Origin: an uncultured Lachnospira sp.
GTDB taxonomy: Bacteria; Bacillota; Clostridia; Lachnospirales; Lachnospiraceae
Reading direction: 5' to 3'
Assembly (NCBI GenBank): GCA_934343805.1
Contig: CAKRIN010000009.1
Location: forward strand, 1-64,000
DNA length: 64,000 bases
Shown here: positions 47,402 through 57,112 of the stretch, piece by piece
Layout: each line of letters opens with the position of its first letter
Numbering within the stretch: position 1 is the first letter of the stretch
Notes under the pieces: model-generated
The model's input: only the letters and a program-made list of their open reading frames with translations
Told to the model about the DNA's origin: nothing
The model's database searches: none
Program-made: the position numbers and the translations under genes

Positions 47402-48313
47402 CTAATTATTATCCAGTGTTCCTCCTATAATAAAATCAACAGCCTTTTCTCTGACAGAAAATTCTATATTCGTATGTTCTCCACCAAACTCTCCATCTAG
47501 TGTCCATGAGACAGGCTGTGGAGATTCAAATCTCACAGCTTTGGTTTTCCATGTACATACCCAGTCACATTTACTAAGATCTTTAGTTATAAAAGCATTA
47601 ACCAGTGACTGTACAGCAATAGGATTATTAAGTTCCCTGATAAGAGTTACCTCAAACAGACCATCCTGCAAATCAACATCATTACCAGTAAGATTCTTTA
47701 TTCCTCCTACCGAATCAGTATTACTGATCATTCCATACACAAAGTTTCCTTCAATATTAATCTCATCCGAAAACACACGCATATACTGTGGCTTAATCGT
47801 AGACAGGCTCTTAACAGCCTCTATTACATACGCCTGATGTCCAAGCACATTCTTAAGATTCTGAGGTGTTCCATAAGAAACTCTTGTAAATGCTCCAAAT
47901 GCTGCAACATAATTAAATGAACGTTCTCCATTAACCATGCCGACATCGCATGGATAAAGTCTGCCCTTAGCTATATTAACAGCAGCTTTTACCATATTCC
48001 GTGGAATTCCAAGGCTGGCAGCAAAATCATTAGTAGTTCCGCTTGGTATATATCCTATCGGCGGCTTGTCGCCTTTATACTTAAGTATTGCTGCAACTGT
48101 CTCATTAAGAGTACCATCTCCACCACTGCATGTTATAACATCATACCTGCCTTCGCTATCCAAAATGTGCTGATAGCCATCAAGCGGTGCCTTGGTAGGA
48201 TATACTGTAATCTCATATCCAACCTTGGAAAATACCTGTATTATCTTCATCAGCTGATTCTTAATCTGAGCCTTACCAGAATTAGGATTAAAAACAAATA
48301 GCATCTTTTTCAT
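47402..48313 (-). CDS. Diacylglycerol/lipid kinase family protein
   Basis: YegS/DgkB-type lipid kinase of about 303 residues. The N-terminal nucleotide-binding domain shows FVFNPNSGKA, TCSGGDGTLNETVAAI and GYIPSGTTNDFAASLGIP, and the C-terminal domain has VGMVNGERSFNYVAAFGAF. DgkB relatives phosphorylate diacylglycerol for phospholipid recycling. ATG 48313 is chosen because it begins two bases after the upstream stop with AGG before it; the longer frame overlaps the beta-CASP gene, so translation is probably coupled. Confidence 0.92.
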   Translation of the reverse strand: MKKMLFVFNPNSGKAQIKNQLMKIIQVFSKVGYEITVYPTKAPLDGYQHILDSEGRYDVITCSGGDGTLNETVAAILKYKGDKPPIGYIPSGTTNDFAASLGIPRNMVKAAVNIAKGRLYPCDVGMVNGERSFNYVAAFGAFTRVSYGTPQNLKNVLGHQAYVIEAVKSLSTIKPQYMRVFSDEINIEGNFVYGMISNTDSVGGIKNLTGNDVDLQDGLFEVTLIRELNNPIAVQSLVNAFITKDLSKCDWVCTWKTKAVRFESPQPVSWTLDGEFGGEHTNIEFSVREKAVDFIIGGTLDNN

Positions 48314-48315
48314 AA

Positions 48316-49929
48316 TTACCTGTCCCATTTATCACATAAAGCATTAATCTGGTCTGTAAACTTAGCCAGATCTTTGTTAGTACCGCCATCATTATGCATA
48401 ATGACTGTCATTAAACGTTTTCCGGCAGCAACAAGTCTGTCAAATACAGTCTTATTACGCTGCGTTGTTGTAGTTCTTCTTGATTTCTTATCCTTAATAC
48501 CTTCAGAAATAACCCTGTCTGCAACTAAGTCATAACTTCCGCCGGTATATGGTGCCATTGCGTCATAACCATATTCTTCCTTAAGGCACTCTGTAAACTC
48601 ATCGCATACGCTGTCCTCACCATGTACTACAAAAACTTTCTTAGGTTTCTTTTCAAATGCATTAATCCAGCAAAGAAGTCCATCCTTATCCGCATGACCG
48701 CTTGAGCCCTTAAGCTGCACTATCTCTGCCTTTATCTGTATCGGTTCACCAAAAAGTTTAATCTCTTGTGCACCATCAACTATTATACGACCCGTTGTTC
48801 CAACAGCCTGATATCCAACAAATACAATTGTGCTTTCCGGTCTCCATAAATTGTGCTTGAGGTGATGTCTTATTCTTCCTGCTTCACACATACCTGATGA
48901 AGAAATAATAACCTTAGGATTAGGATCAAAGTTAATCTGCTTAGACTCATCACCAGTAGTTGCATACTTAAGTCCCGGAAATGTAAGCGGATTAATGCCC
49001 TTTCTTACAAGTTCAACTGCCTCATCATCAAAGCAGCTGTCAACATTCTTAATAAATATATTAGTTGCTTCAATTGCAAGCGGACTATCCATATATACAT
49101 CAAAATCCCTGCCAACAAGATTATCTTCCTTAATCTTTCTTATAATATAAAGAAGCTCCTGCGTTCTTCCAACGGCAAATGAGGGAATAACTACATTACC
49201 TCCTCTTGCAAATGTTCTTTTGAATATGTCAGTCAGATCTTCAACATAATTAGGTGTTCCATCATGTCTTCTGTTGCCATAAGTTGACTCCATAACTACA
49301 TAATCTGCCTCTGTAACATGCTTTGGTGATTTAATTATAGGTTTATTAATATTACCTATATCACCAGAAAAGACTATCTTCTCAGTTATATCTCCATTAT
49401 CAGTCTTCTCAGTAGCCCACACTTCAATACTTGCTGAGCCAAGCAGATGTCCTACATCCGTAAATCTTATCTTAATTCCTTCAGCAATATCATATACCTT
49501 ATCATACTCGCAGCCAACGAATTGCTTACATACATTAACTGCCGCATCCATATCATACAATGGAACAAATTCCTTAAGCTTTCCACCTGATCTGGCAGCC
49601 TTTCGGTTTCTCCATTCAGCTTCAAACATCTGGATATGTGCGCTGTCTCTTAACATTATCTCACATAACTGTGCTGTGGCTGATGTTGAATACACCTGTC
49701 CCCTGAACCCATTAACATACATAAGAGGAATAAGACCTGAATGGTCAATATGTGCATGTGTCAGCAATATACAGTCCACATCTGATGCTGCAACTGGCAG
49801 TTCCTGATTCTCATACACATCATTGCCCTGTTCCATACCGCAGTCTACAAGAATGTTAAGACCTGCCGCCTGTAAGAAATGACAACTTCCTGTTACCTCA
49901 TGATCCGCGCCTAAAAATGTTAGTTTCAT
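48316..49929 (-). CDS. MBL-fold beta-CASP RNase-like protein
   Basis: Metallo-beta-lactamase fold protein of the CPSF/beta-CASP type, predicted to be an RNA endo- or exonuclease. The 537 residues show the zinc motif LTHAHIDHSGLIPL (about 60), the partner histidine VGHLLGSAS, the beta-CASP segment SFAVGRTQELLYIIRKI, the conserved SSSGMCEAGRIRHHL and the C-terminal VHGE. GAGG before ATG 49929 sets the start. It forms a two-gene operon with the lipid kinase. It is distinct from RNase J, whose C-terminal domain is lacking. Confidence 0.9.
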   Translation of the reverse strand: MKLTFLGADHEVTGSCHFLQAAGLNILVDCGMEQGNDVYENQELPVAASDVDCILLTHAHIDHSGLIPLMYVNGFRGQVYSTSATAQLCEIMLRDSAHIQMFEAEWRNRKAARSGGKLKEFVPLYDMDAAVNVCKQFVGCEYDKVYDIAEGIKIRFTDVGHLLGSASIEVWATEKTDNGDITEKIVFSGDIGNINKPIIKSPKHVTEADYVVMESTYGNRRHDGTPNYVEDLTDIFKRTFARGGNVVIPSFAVGRTQELLYIIRKIKEDNLVGRDFDVYMDSPLAIEATNIFIKNVDSCFDDEAVELVRKGINPLTFPGLKYATTGDESKQINFDPNPKVIISSSGMCEAGRIRHHLKHNLWRPESTIVFVGYQAVGTTGRIIVDGAQEIKLFGEPIQIKAEIVQLKGSSGHADKDGLLCWINAFEKKPKKVFVVHGEDSVCDEFTECLKEEYGYDAMAPYTGGSYDLVADRVISEGIKDKKSRRTTTTQRNKTVFDRLVAAGKRLMTVIMHNDGGTNKDLAKFTDQINALCDKWDR

Positions 49930-50318
49930 AATATGCCTCATTTCCGCGTCAACGCTATTTTTTCACGATATTTCTGATGTAATTGTAACATTTTCACATG
50001 TGAAATTGAATATGTCTTTGATAAAATTTTAATTAATTTTAAATGCCATTTTAAAATACGATTTCATCCTCTTACAGCTGACAGTGTGCAGCCATCCTCT
50101 CATAATAGCTGCACCTAGCTGGAGTAAAAGCCACTATCTGTATAGTTTATTACATGTGAGAAAATCAACGCGCTTCGCTTGAACGCGATTTTCTCACATG
50201 ATCTTTTACAGACAGCGGCTTTAACTCCAGCACGGTTCGCTATAAATCACGGATGACTGCACACTGTCAGCTGTAAGAGGACGAAATCTCACTTTAATCT
50301 CCATCCCAAATAAACAAA
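49930..50318. other. Intergenic region of 389 bases holding palindromic element 2
   Basis: It lies between the acetylesterase gene and the beta-CASP operon, both minus strand. Apart from the 229-bp palindrome (50060-50288) it is AT-rich, with short hairpins such as ATTTTCACATGTGAAATT near 49990. No coding frame is visible. Confidence 0.75.
50060..50288. repeat. Long palindromic element, copy 2 (229 bp)
   Basis: The outer ~38 bases of each arm are inverted repeats with two mismatches (each arm contains CCTCTTACAGCTGACAGTGT in its own 5'-3' direction). Inside, GCTGGAGTAAAAGCCACTATC pairs with the right-arm version GCTGGAGTTAAAGCCGCTGTC, and the centre is a hairpin of CATGTGAGAAAAT...ATTTTCTCACATG closing CGCG-CTTCGCTTGAA-CGCG. 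The central CGCGCTTCGCTTGAACG and the GGAGT-AA-GCC module are shared with the element at 12555-12878, while the other arm sequences differ. Confidence 0.87.
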
Positions 50319-51749
50319 TTAATTTTCTGTATATTCAATATCTGTAAATGTAACATCTGCATTTCTTGCAACAAAAAATCCTGCGTATACATGCTTTGGA
50401 TCTATGGCTGTCAGTTTAAAATCAAATCCACCTGTCAGGAACTCTCCATCGCCTAATTTTACAGCATATCCATCCGGATTAGACTTTATACAGACTTCAA
50501 CTGTATCTCCAGGCTTAAGTTCTTTTCCTGTCACTGTTCCCTGCATAAGCTCACTGTTCTTTCTTGCAAAACAGCTCCATGCCTGCTCTTTATAAGTAAG
50601 GTTAAGCGGTGCTGCAGCCACATAATCCCCAAGTACATCAGGCATTTTCTTATCAATATACATGTCGTCTCTTACCATAAGTCCGAATGACACCTGATTA
50701 TTATAGAAATAGTCATTAATTGTCATCTTCGCCTTAATGGTAAAATTCACATTTACAGGAATTTTCTTATAGTACATTGCTATTCCGTCTGTAACAGCAG
50801 CTATCTTACCGTCATCATTCTTAACTGCAATGTGCAATCCTTGCGGAACCTCCTCAAGCACATAATTATCACACTCTGATGGCAATGAAGTAACATCACC
50901 GAATACTGTGCCTTTGAATCCATATGCATCTTTAAAGTTCTTGCTGTCAGCAAGCTCATCACTGAATACAACCGGCTTGTATGAAGCATTTTTCTCAAGA
51001 TATCTGTTCTTATCCGGAAGTGGTTCATCTGCCCTTATATTAACTATATTCTCTGAAAGTCCTGATATTCCAGCCTTTTCAAGCTCCTGCATAACAAGAA
51101 AAGCATTAACCCTGCCGCCCCATATATTAGTGTGTGTATTGTCAACACTTACTTCTTTATTAGATGGCCATGCGTGAAGATAAATTGTCTCTTCTGGTCC
51201 TAATTCATCATATAAAGCCTTTGTCTTTTCAGTCATATCAACACAGACAAGTCCAAGTTCCTTAGCAAGGTCACGCACTGCCTGTGGATAGTCGCCACCC
51301 TTAAACTGTGCTGCATCATCAGTTATATGAAGTTCCTGTCTTGTCCATTCTCCTGTTGCTGTCCTTCTGACAATAGGTGTACACAGTATCGGTGTACATG
51401 AAACATCAAGTGCCGGCTTAATATAATTATCATATAATGATGCTGCAAATGTGCCTTCTGTATCCTTCCCGCCTATCGGGCTTGTATATCTTCCTGCCTC
51501 TGTTTTCTCATCATTATGTCCGAATCCGATTATAAGAAAATCTCCTGCTTTCATGCCAGCAAGAAGTTCCTTATAATTCTCTTCCTTAGTAAAGCTTAAA
51601 CTGCTTCTTCCTGAAAGTGCAAGATTATTAACCTGCACCTTACTGTTAAGATAACAGTTAAGCTTTGTTCCATATCCATATCTTGGATAATAGTATTTGT
51701 CGTTAAAAGAACTTAATGTTGAATCGCCAACAACCCATAATGTACTCAT
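50319..51749 (-). CDS. Rhamnogalacturonan acetylesterase-like SGNH hydrolase
   Basis: Predicted to deacetylate rhamnogalacturonan fragments of pectin. The N-terminal SGNH domain (about 1-240) has the nucleophile motif VGDSTLSSF (Ser at about residue 10), the oxyanion ALSGRSS, GFGHNDE and the catalytic dyad in VDNTHTNIWGG, as in CE12 enzymes. The C-terminal half (about 250-476) looks like a beta-sandwich with no assignment by me. There is no signal peptide, so it would act in the cytoplasm on imported oligosaccharides. GAGGTGAT precedes the ATG. No other pectin genes are nearby. Confidence 0.85.
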   Translation of the reverse strand: MSTLWVVGDSTLSSFNDKYYYPRYGYGTKLNCYLNSKVQVNNLALSGRSSLSFTKEENYKELLAGMKAGDFLIIGFGHNDEKTEAGRYTSPIGGKDTEGTFAASLYDNYIKPALDVSCTPILCTPIVRRTATGEWTRQELHITDDAAQFKGGDYPQAVRDLAKELGLVCVDMTEKTKALYDELGPEETIYLHAWPSNKEVSVDNTHTNIWGGRVNAFLVMQELEKAGISGLSENIVNIRADEPLPDKNRYLEKNASYKPVVFSDELADSKNFKDAYGFKGTVFGDVTSLPSECDNYVLEEVPQGLHIAVKNDDGKIAAVTDGIAMYYKKIPVNVNFTIKAKMTINDYFYNNQVSFGLMVRDDMYIDKKMPDVLGDYVAAAPLNLTYKEQAWSCFARKNSELMQGTVTGKELKPGDTVEVCIKSNPDGYAVKLGDGEFLTGGFDFKLTAIDPKHVYAGFFVARNADVTFTDIEYTEN

Positions 51750-51774
51750 CGTATATCACCTCATTTTCAGCTGA

Positions 51775-54384
51775 TTAATATGTCTTATTAAGGTAGTTTT
51801 CACGGAGATGTTCCTCCATTGCAGCTATCTCTTTCTCAAACTCCCTGGCAGATATAAGCAGACATCCCTGCCCTCTTATAATAACCTGCTCCACTCCGTC
51901 TGATGTCGCCACTGTCACATTATATTTCTTTCCATTCTCATGTGCAAATTTTTCGATATAATGGTCAGCAGTTTCCGCTGTCTTCGTAAATACAACATGA
52001 ATATTATGAAAATCAATAAACTCCTCATCATGTCCGGGAACTCTGTATGCGTCAAATACTGCAATCAGTTCACAACCCTTCATCGCCTGATAATTGCACA
52101 ATATATCAAGCAGCCTGCCCCTTGCACTGTCAAGATTGATCTGTGCAAGTTCTGAAAGCTCCTTAAACGCATGTATTATATTATATCCGTCAACAAGAAG
52201 AAAGCTTTTCTTTGCCGGATTGTATTCAGGCGCTTTCGGAGGGTTTTTAACATTGGCATTACCGCCTGTAACATATCTTCCAACTGCCGAGTCAGCTTTT
52301 CTTTTCGATAACTTTCTTCTCTCGTTATCTCCTCTGCTGTTAGAAAAATATGTTTCATTCAAGATTCTGTCTACCTCGTCTGTTCCAATCCACTCATCAG
52401 ACACTGTTCTTGAAGCCTGCTTTGCAGTCAGCTTAACCTCCCTGTCAGACTGTCCTCCGGCAACCCCAGAATCCGTCACGGCTATCTCGACATGTGCATG
52501 TTCTCTTACTTCATTCCACGGCACAACATATCCTGAACCGCCTGCACAGAATACTGAATCTACCGGATTTCTTGTATCACGTTCAGGTTCATAGCCAAAT
52601 TTTTCAATAACCTCTTCTGTATTATGGCATGGTCTGTAACCTGCCATCTTAAGTGCAAGCCTTCCTGTTCCCTTTGTGTAGGCATTGACCTCTGCCTGAT
52701 AGTTGCCAATCACTGAAACCGGGCCTTCGCCTGTGATAACGACATTGTCACCATCAGCCTCCTGCATGTTAAATGCTGCTCCCATTCTCTCAAAATCGGT
52801 CATTGCCCTGCCGACATAATCACGCTTTACCTCAAGTGAAAATGCATAGAATGGTTCTAATAGTACTGATTCTGCCTGCATAAGTCCCTGCCTTACAGCT
52901 CTGTAGGTTGCCTGCCTGAAATCTCCACCTTCAGTATGCTTCGGGTGCGCCCTTCCTGCAACAAGCGTAATCTTCATATCCGTCAGTTCAGAACCTGTAA
53001 GCACTCCTCTATGCATTTTTTCACACAAATGTGTATACACAAGCCTCTGCCAGTTCTTATCAAGTATATCCTCACTACAGTGACATTCGTATCTCATGCC
53101 GCTTCCCGGCTCACCCGGTTCAAGCAGCAGATGAACCTCTGCGTAATGTCTTAACGGCTCGAAATGACCGATTCCATATGCCTTATTCTTAATTGTCTCT
53201 TTATATACAATACTTCCTTCTCCAAATGTTACATCTACACCAAATCTTGTCTTGATAATATTAGTAAGTACCTCGATAAGCACCGGACCCATTACACTCA
53301 CATGAATTTCTTTGAAATTCTCATCCCATTCAACATGAAGTTCAGGTTCTTCCTCCTCAAGTGTACGAAGCTTTGAAAGAAGTGCCACCGGATCTGCTCC
53401 TGCCGGAAGGTTAAGCTTGTAATTAAGTACCGGCTCAAGCACAGGTATATTATCCTCTCCGCCTGCTCCAATAAACTGACCTGCCTTAGTTTCTGATAAT
53501 CCTGTCACAGCACACACTGTTCCGGCAACTGCTTCATTAATGCTTGTAAACTTATCCCCAGCATAGACTCTTATCTGATTGACCTTTTCATTACCAATAA
53601 GCATTTTTGATTTTAGAGAACCACCGCACACCTTAAGATGTGTCAGTCTTTCCCCTCTGTCATCTCTTGTTATCTTATACACCTTTGCTGAGAAGTCTTC
53701 TCCATAATCAGGACAGCTTACATATGTATCAATTCCTTTTATAAGCTCCTCAATTCCGTTCATTCTGAGTGCTGATCCGAAATATACAGGAAACATTTTT
53801 CTATCCATAATCATGCGGCTCATAAGGGCATCATCTACATTTGCAGATTCAAGGAACTGCTCAAGCGCCTCTTCTTGGCACATTGCCACTTCTTCATAAT
53901 CTATATTATTAAAGTCCACGCATGACTCTGACAGCCTGTTCTTTAGCTGTTCCATGATTCTTGCCCTGTCAGTTCCCTGCTGGTCCATCTTATTGACAAA
54001 TATAAATACCGGAATTCCAAGTCTTTTAAGCAGACTCCACAATGTCTCAGTATGCCCCTGCACTCCGTCCATTCCGCTTATAACAAGAACTGCTGCATCA
54101 AGCACCCACAGCGTTCTCTCTGTCTCCGCTGAGAAATCAACATGTCCCGGTGTGTCAAGCAGTGTATACGAACTTCCGTTATAATTATAGGCTGCCTGCT
54201 TAGAAAATATGGTAATTCCTCTCGCTCTCTCCATATCCCCTGTATCAAGAAATGTATCCTGATTATCAACTCTTCCAAGCTTTCTTATACTTCCCGCACT
54301 ATATAGTATCGCCTCTGACAGCGTAGTTTTCCCCGCATCAACATGCGCCAGCATGCCTATTGTAACTGGATTCTTATGTGACAT
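51775..54384 (-). CDS. TetM-like translational GTPase fused to Rae1/YacP NYN nuclease
   Basis: The first ~650 residues resemble TetM/TetO ribosomal protection proteins and EF-G: G1 AHVDAGKTTLSE, switch region RARGITIFSK-like, G3 DTPGHVDF, G4 NKMDQQG, then domains II-V. The last ~145 residues (725-869) are an NYN-type nuclease closely resembling YacP/Rae1: LLVDGYNIIHAF, VFDAYRVPGH, FTKTAETADHYIEK and ATSDGVEQ, with the acidic catalytic residues in place. A basic linker (SKRKADSAVG) joins them. ATG 54384 with GGAGG is preferred. A role at the ribosomal A site is likely; tetracycline resistance is not implied. Confidence 0.9.
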   Translation of the reverse strand: MSHKNPVTIGMLAHVDAGKTTLSEAILYSAGSIRKLGRVDNQDTFLDTGDMERARGITIFSKQAAYNYNGSSYTLLDTPGHVDFSAETERTLWVLDAAVLVISGMDGVQGHTETLWSLLKRLGIPVFIFVNKMDQQGTDRARIMEQLKNRLSESCVDFNNIDYEEVAMCQEEALEQFLESANVDDALMSRMIMDRKMFPVYFGSALRMNGIEELIKGIDTYVSCPDYGEDFSAKVYKITRDDRGERLTHLKVCGGSLKSKMLIGNEKVNQIRVYAGDKFTSINEAVAGTVCAVTGLSETKAGQFIGAGGEDNIPVLEPVLNYKLNLPAGADPVALLSKLRTLEEEEPELHVEWDENFKEIHVSVMGPVLIEVLTNIIKTRFGVDVTFGEGSIVYKETIKNKAYGIGHFEPLRHYAEVHLLLEPGEPGSGMRYECHCSEDILDKNWQRLVYTHLCEKMHRGVLTGSELTDMKITLVAGRAHPKHTEGGDFRQATYRAVRQGLMQAESVLLEPFYAFSLEVKRDYVGRAMTDFERMGAAFNMQEADGDNVVITGEGPVSVIGNYQAEVNAYTKGTGRLALKMAGYRPCHNTEEVIEKFGYEPERDTRNPVDSVFCAGGSGYVVPWNEVREHAHVEIAVTDSGVAGGQSDREVKLTAKQASRTVSDEWIGTDEVDRILNETYFSNSRGDNERRKLSKRKADSAVGRYVTGGNANVKNPPKAPEYNPAKKSFLLVDGYNIIHAFKELSELAQINLDSARGRLLDILCNYQAMKGCELIAVFDAYRVPGHDEEFIDFHNIHVVFTKTAETADHYIEKFAHENGKKYNVTVATSDGVEQVIIRGQGCLLISAREFEKEIAAMEEHLRENYLNKTY

Positions 54385-54459
54385 AGTTCCTCCTTCCTTA
54401 AGCAAACGTAAAAATCCCTCTCTACGAAATTATACATGCTAGTATAATAACTTTCAATT

Positions 54460-55043
54460 CTCCTGAAGAGTTTCTGTCTGGAATCGACAAATCTGACCGC
54501 TTTCACCCTATTATCACTCTTGTTTTATACTATGGTGATTCATTATGGGATGGACCATCATGCCTCTCCGACATGATGGTTTCCATACCTGATAATATCA
54601 AAGCCTACTTCTCTGATTATAAGTTAAATCTTGTCCAGATACTTGATTCTGATAAATACACATTTTATAATGATGATGTCAGAGATGTGTTTAATATTAT
54701 AAGAAACATTTATAATGATGATTTTGAATCAATATATCGTGAATATGAATCCCGTAATGTAGATATTGATGTAATGGAGCTGATATGCAGCATAACATCA
54801 GTTCCAAAGCTTTTGGATTTATGTACAGATAATGAACGAGGAGGGACTGTCAACATGTGTGAAGCAATGAAACGATTTCAGGCTGAATGTGAAAGCAAAG
54901 GAATGAAAGAAGGTATCAATTCCGAAAAAGTCAACTCTATCATCTCCATGCTCGAATTCGGTATAACCAAAGAACAGATATTAACCAAGTACACTAAAGA
55001 AGACTTAGAAAGAGCAGAAGCTGCTATCGCTAATAAGAACTAA
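54460..55043 (+). pseudogene. 5'-truncated Rpn-family nuclease remnant
   Basis: An ATG-started frame runs from 54573 to 55043 (156 residues), but recognisable Rpn-family sequence continues upstream in the same frame without a start: GIDKSDRFHPIITLVLYYG and DSLWDGPSCLSDM (about 54470-54575). The PD-(D/E)XK core at the N-terminus is missing. The C-terminal part (MCEAMKRFQAECESKGMKEG) is the typical tail of these proteins. No ribosome binding site precedes 54573. It is probably a decaying copy, unrelated in detail to the intact Rpn gene at 32 kb. Confidence 0.75.
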
Positions 55044-55061
55044 CACCATATTAATAATACT

Positions 55062-55115
55062 AAAGCCAGTTAATCTAACTTTGAGGGCACCCCATTAAGA
55101 TTAACTGGCTTATTT
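55062..55115. terminator. Bidirectional terminator at end of polyamine operon
   Basis: AAAGCCAGTTAATCT pairs with AGATTAACTGGCTT around a loop of about 20 bases, with an AT-rich tail on both strands. It serves the polyamine operon (minus) and the Rpn remnant (plus). Confidence 0.85.
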
Positions 55116-55987
55116 TATCTGATACTTTTATAGATTTCTGGTCTTCTGTCACGGAACAGTCCCCAGCTTATGCGCATGTCTGTATCAGCGTCAATGTCTG
55201 TTTCTCCATATACAATCTCTTCCTTGTCTCTTGAAGCCTGCATCACTATCTCGCCTGTTGCATCAGTTACAAATGAAGAGCCATAGAATACAAGTGATGA
55301 CTCCTGATGTCCGTTGGCTTCCGATGGTGTAACCTTCTCCTCCCCGATACGATTGGCGGCTACAACAGGAACTATATTGCACGCTGAATGTCCCTGCATG
55401 CATCTTCTCCAGTGTGGCATGCTGTCAACCTCAAGGATAGGTTCCGAGCCAATCGCAGTAGGATAGAAAAGGATTTCTGCTCCCTGTACTGCCATTCCTC
55501 TGGCTGTCTCAGGAAACCACTGGTCCCAGCATATTCCCACACCTATCTTTGCATATTTTGTGTTCCACACCTTAAAACCTGTATCCCCTGGTGTGAAATA
55601 GAACTTTTCCTGATAATAATGGTCGTCAGGAATATGTGTTTTTCTGTATGTTCCAAGAACACTTCCATCTGCGTCGATAACCGCAATTGTATTATAGAAC
55701 ACATTTATATCTCTTTCATAAAAGCTTATTGGAAGCACAACCTGTAGCTCGGCTGCCACCTTCTGAAAATGCTTCACCGCCGGATTCTCATCAACAGGTG
55801 TTGCAAATGCGTAATAATCATAATTTCTCTCCTGACAGAAATACTGTCTTTCAAAAAGCTCAGGAAGCAGTATTATCTGTGCACCATTAGCTGCCGCTTC
55901 ACGAACCATCTTATCAGCCTTTGCAATATTCTCTTCTACTGATTTCGAACACTGCATCTGTATGCCTGCATATTTTACATTTCTCAC
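55115..55987 (-). CDS. aguB: N-carbamoylputrescine amidase
   Basis: Hydrolyses N-carbamoylputrescine to putrescine, CO2 and ammonia. Nitrilase-fold enzyme of 290 residues with the catalytic triad visible: Glu in LLPELFE (about 43), Lys in YRKTHIPD (about 120) and Cys in GVGICWDQWFPE (about 155). The start is a GTG at 55987, and its GGAGG lies inside the last codons of aguA. It is the last gene of the polyamine operon and follows aguA by one base. Confidence 0.96.
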   Translation of the reverse strand: MRNVKYAGIQMQCSKSVEENIAKADKMVREAAANGAQIILLPELFERQYFCQERNYDYYAFATPVDENPAVKHFQKVAAELQVVLPISFYERDINVFYNTIAVIDADGSVLGTYRKTHIPDDHYYQEKFYFTPGDTGFKVWNTKYAKIGVGICWDQWFPETARGMAVQGAEILFYPTAIGSEPILEVDSMPHWRRCMQGHSACNIVPVVAANRIGEEKVTPSEANGHQESSLVFYGSSFVTDATGEIVMQASRDKEEIVYGETDIDADTDMRISWGLFRDRRPEIYKSIR

Positions 55988-55988
55988 A

Positions 55989-57110
55989 CTATTTTACCTC
56001 CGGTATCTGTTGTGTAATACAGTGGATATTACCTCCACCAACTATTATGTCTCTCGCATATATCCCGACTATCTTTCTGTCTGGGAATGCCTCTTTAAGC
56101 ACATTTATTGCTAGGCTGTCCGCCTCATCATGAAACTGCGGCACTATTACTGAATCATTGGCAATATAGAAATTAACATAAGACGCTGCAAGACGCTCTC
56201 CTGCCTCTCTCATGTCCTCGCCTTCCTCAAATTCAAAGCCTGCCAGTTCTTCCTCGGTTATGCACACCGGCTTCTTAGGAATAAGCATTTTTCTTACTTT
56301 AAAATGTCTTCCTTTGGCGTCAGTTACATTTTCAAGGACAGACAGGCAAGCCTTGCTCATCTCATACTGCGGGTCGTTCTCATCATCCGTCCACGCAAGC
56401 ACAACTTCACCGGGTGCTGTAAATGCACATACATTATCCACATGCTCGTTAGTCTCGTCATTATATATTCCACATGGAAGCCAGATTATTTTGCTCACAT
56501 TGCAGTACCGCTTTAACTTATCCTCAATCTGTGCCTTAGTAAGCTCAGGATTTCTTCCCTTGCTCAACAGGCAGCTTTCAGTAACAAGCATTGTTCCTTC
56601 GCCATCTGTATGAATTGAACCGCCTTCCAGAACAAATGGTGCTGCATTATATCCCTGACAACCAAGATAAGACATAAACTTTCCGGCTACAAGATTGTCC
56701 TTTTCCCAGTCCGCATAAAGTCCGTCATATGTTCCGCCCCACGCATTAAATTCCCAGTTAATCCCCCGTAAATCTCTTGCTTCATATGGTGTATCCACAT
56801 TTCCACTCACAACAAATGTCGGTCCGGTGTCTCTTGCCCATGCATCATCCGTATCCATGACTACAAGCCTGACCGATTTTGGGAGCATCTTCGCTGCTTC
56901 TTCTTTTCCGCCCTCTGATACAATCATGTACACCTTCTCGCTCTCACTGATTACAGACGCTATCTGTGCAAATGCTTTCTTAGCCGCCTTTGCTCCATAT
57001 ATCCACGATCCTGGTCTTTCCGGCCATATCATAATGCAGCCCTGATGTCTTTCAAATTCAGCAGGCATGCGGAATCCGTCTGCTGCCGGAGTGCTGTTTA
57101 TATAATCCAT
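55989..57110 (-). CDS. aguA: Agmatine deiminase
   Basis: Converts agmatine to N-carbamoylputrescine and ammonia. The 373 residues show the family motifs [27 protein letters not shown] (about 93), the histidine in [12 protein letters not shown] (about 205) and the catalytic cysteine in [13 protein letters not shown] (about 365), all at the positions expected for the peptidyl-arginine-deiminase-like fold. GGGAG overlaps the stop of the upstream gene, and the spacing of two bases indicates coupling. It feeds aguB directly. Confidence 0.97.
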   Translation of the reverse strand: MDYINSTPAADGFRMPAEFERHQGCIMIWPERPGSWIYGAKAAKKAFAQIASVISESEKVYMIVSEGGKEEAAKMLPKSVRLVVMDTDDAWARDTGPTFVVSGNVDTPYEARDLRGINWEFNAWGGTYDGLYADWEKDNLVAGKFMSYLGCQGYNAAPFVLEGGSIHTDGEGTMLVTESCLLSKGRNPELTKAQIEDKLKRYCNVSKIIWLPCGIYNDETNEHVDNVCAFTAPGEVVLAWTDDENDPQYEMSKACLSVLENVTDAKGRHFKVRKMLIPKKPVCITEEELAGFEFEEGEDMREAGERLAASYVNFYIANDSVIVPQFHDEADSLAINVLKEAFPDRKIVGIYARDIIVGGGNIHCITQQIPEVK

Positions 57111-57112
57111 AT

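Noticed and set aside
51775-54384. Acquired tetracycline resistance gene
   Set aside because: Although TetM-like, it carries a C-terminal NYN domain, shows no flanking mobile genes and has composition like its neighbours, so a housekeeping role is more likely.
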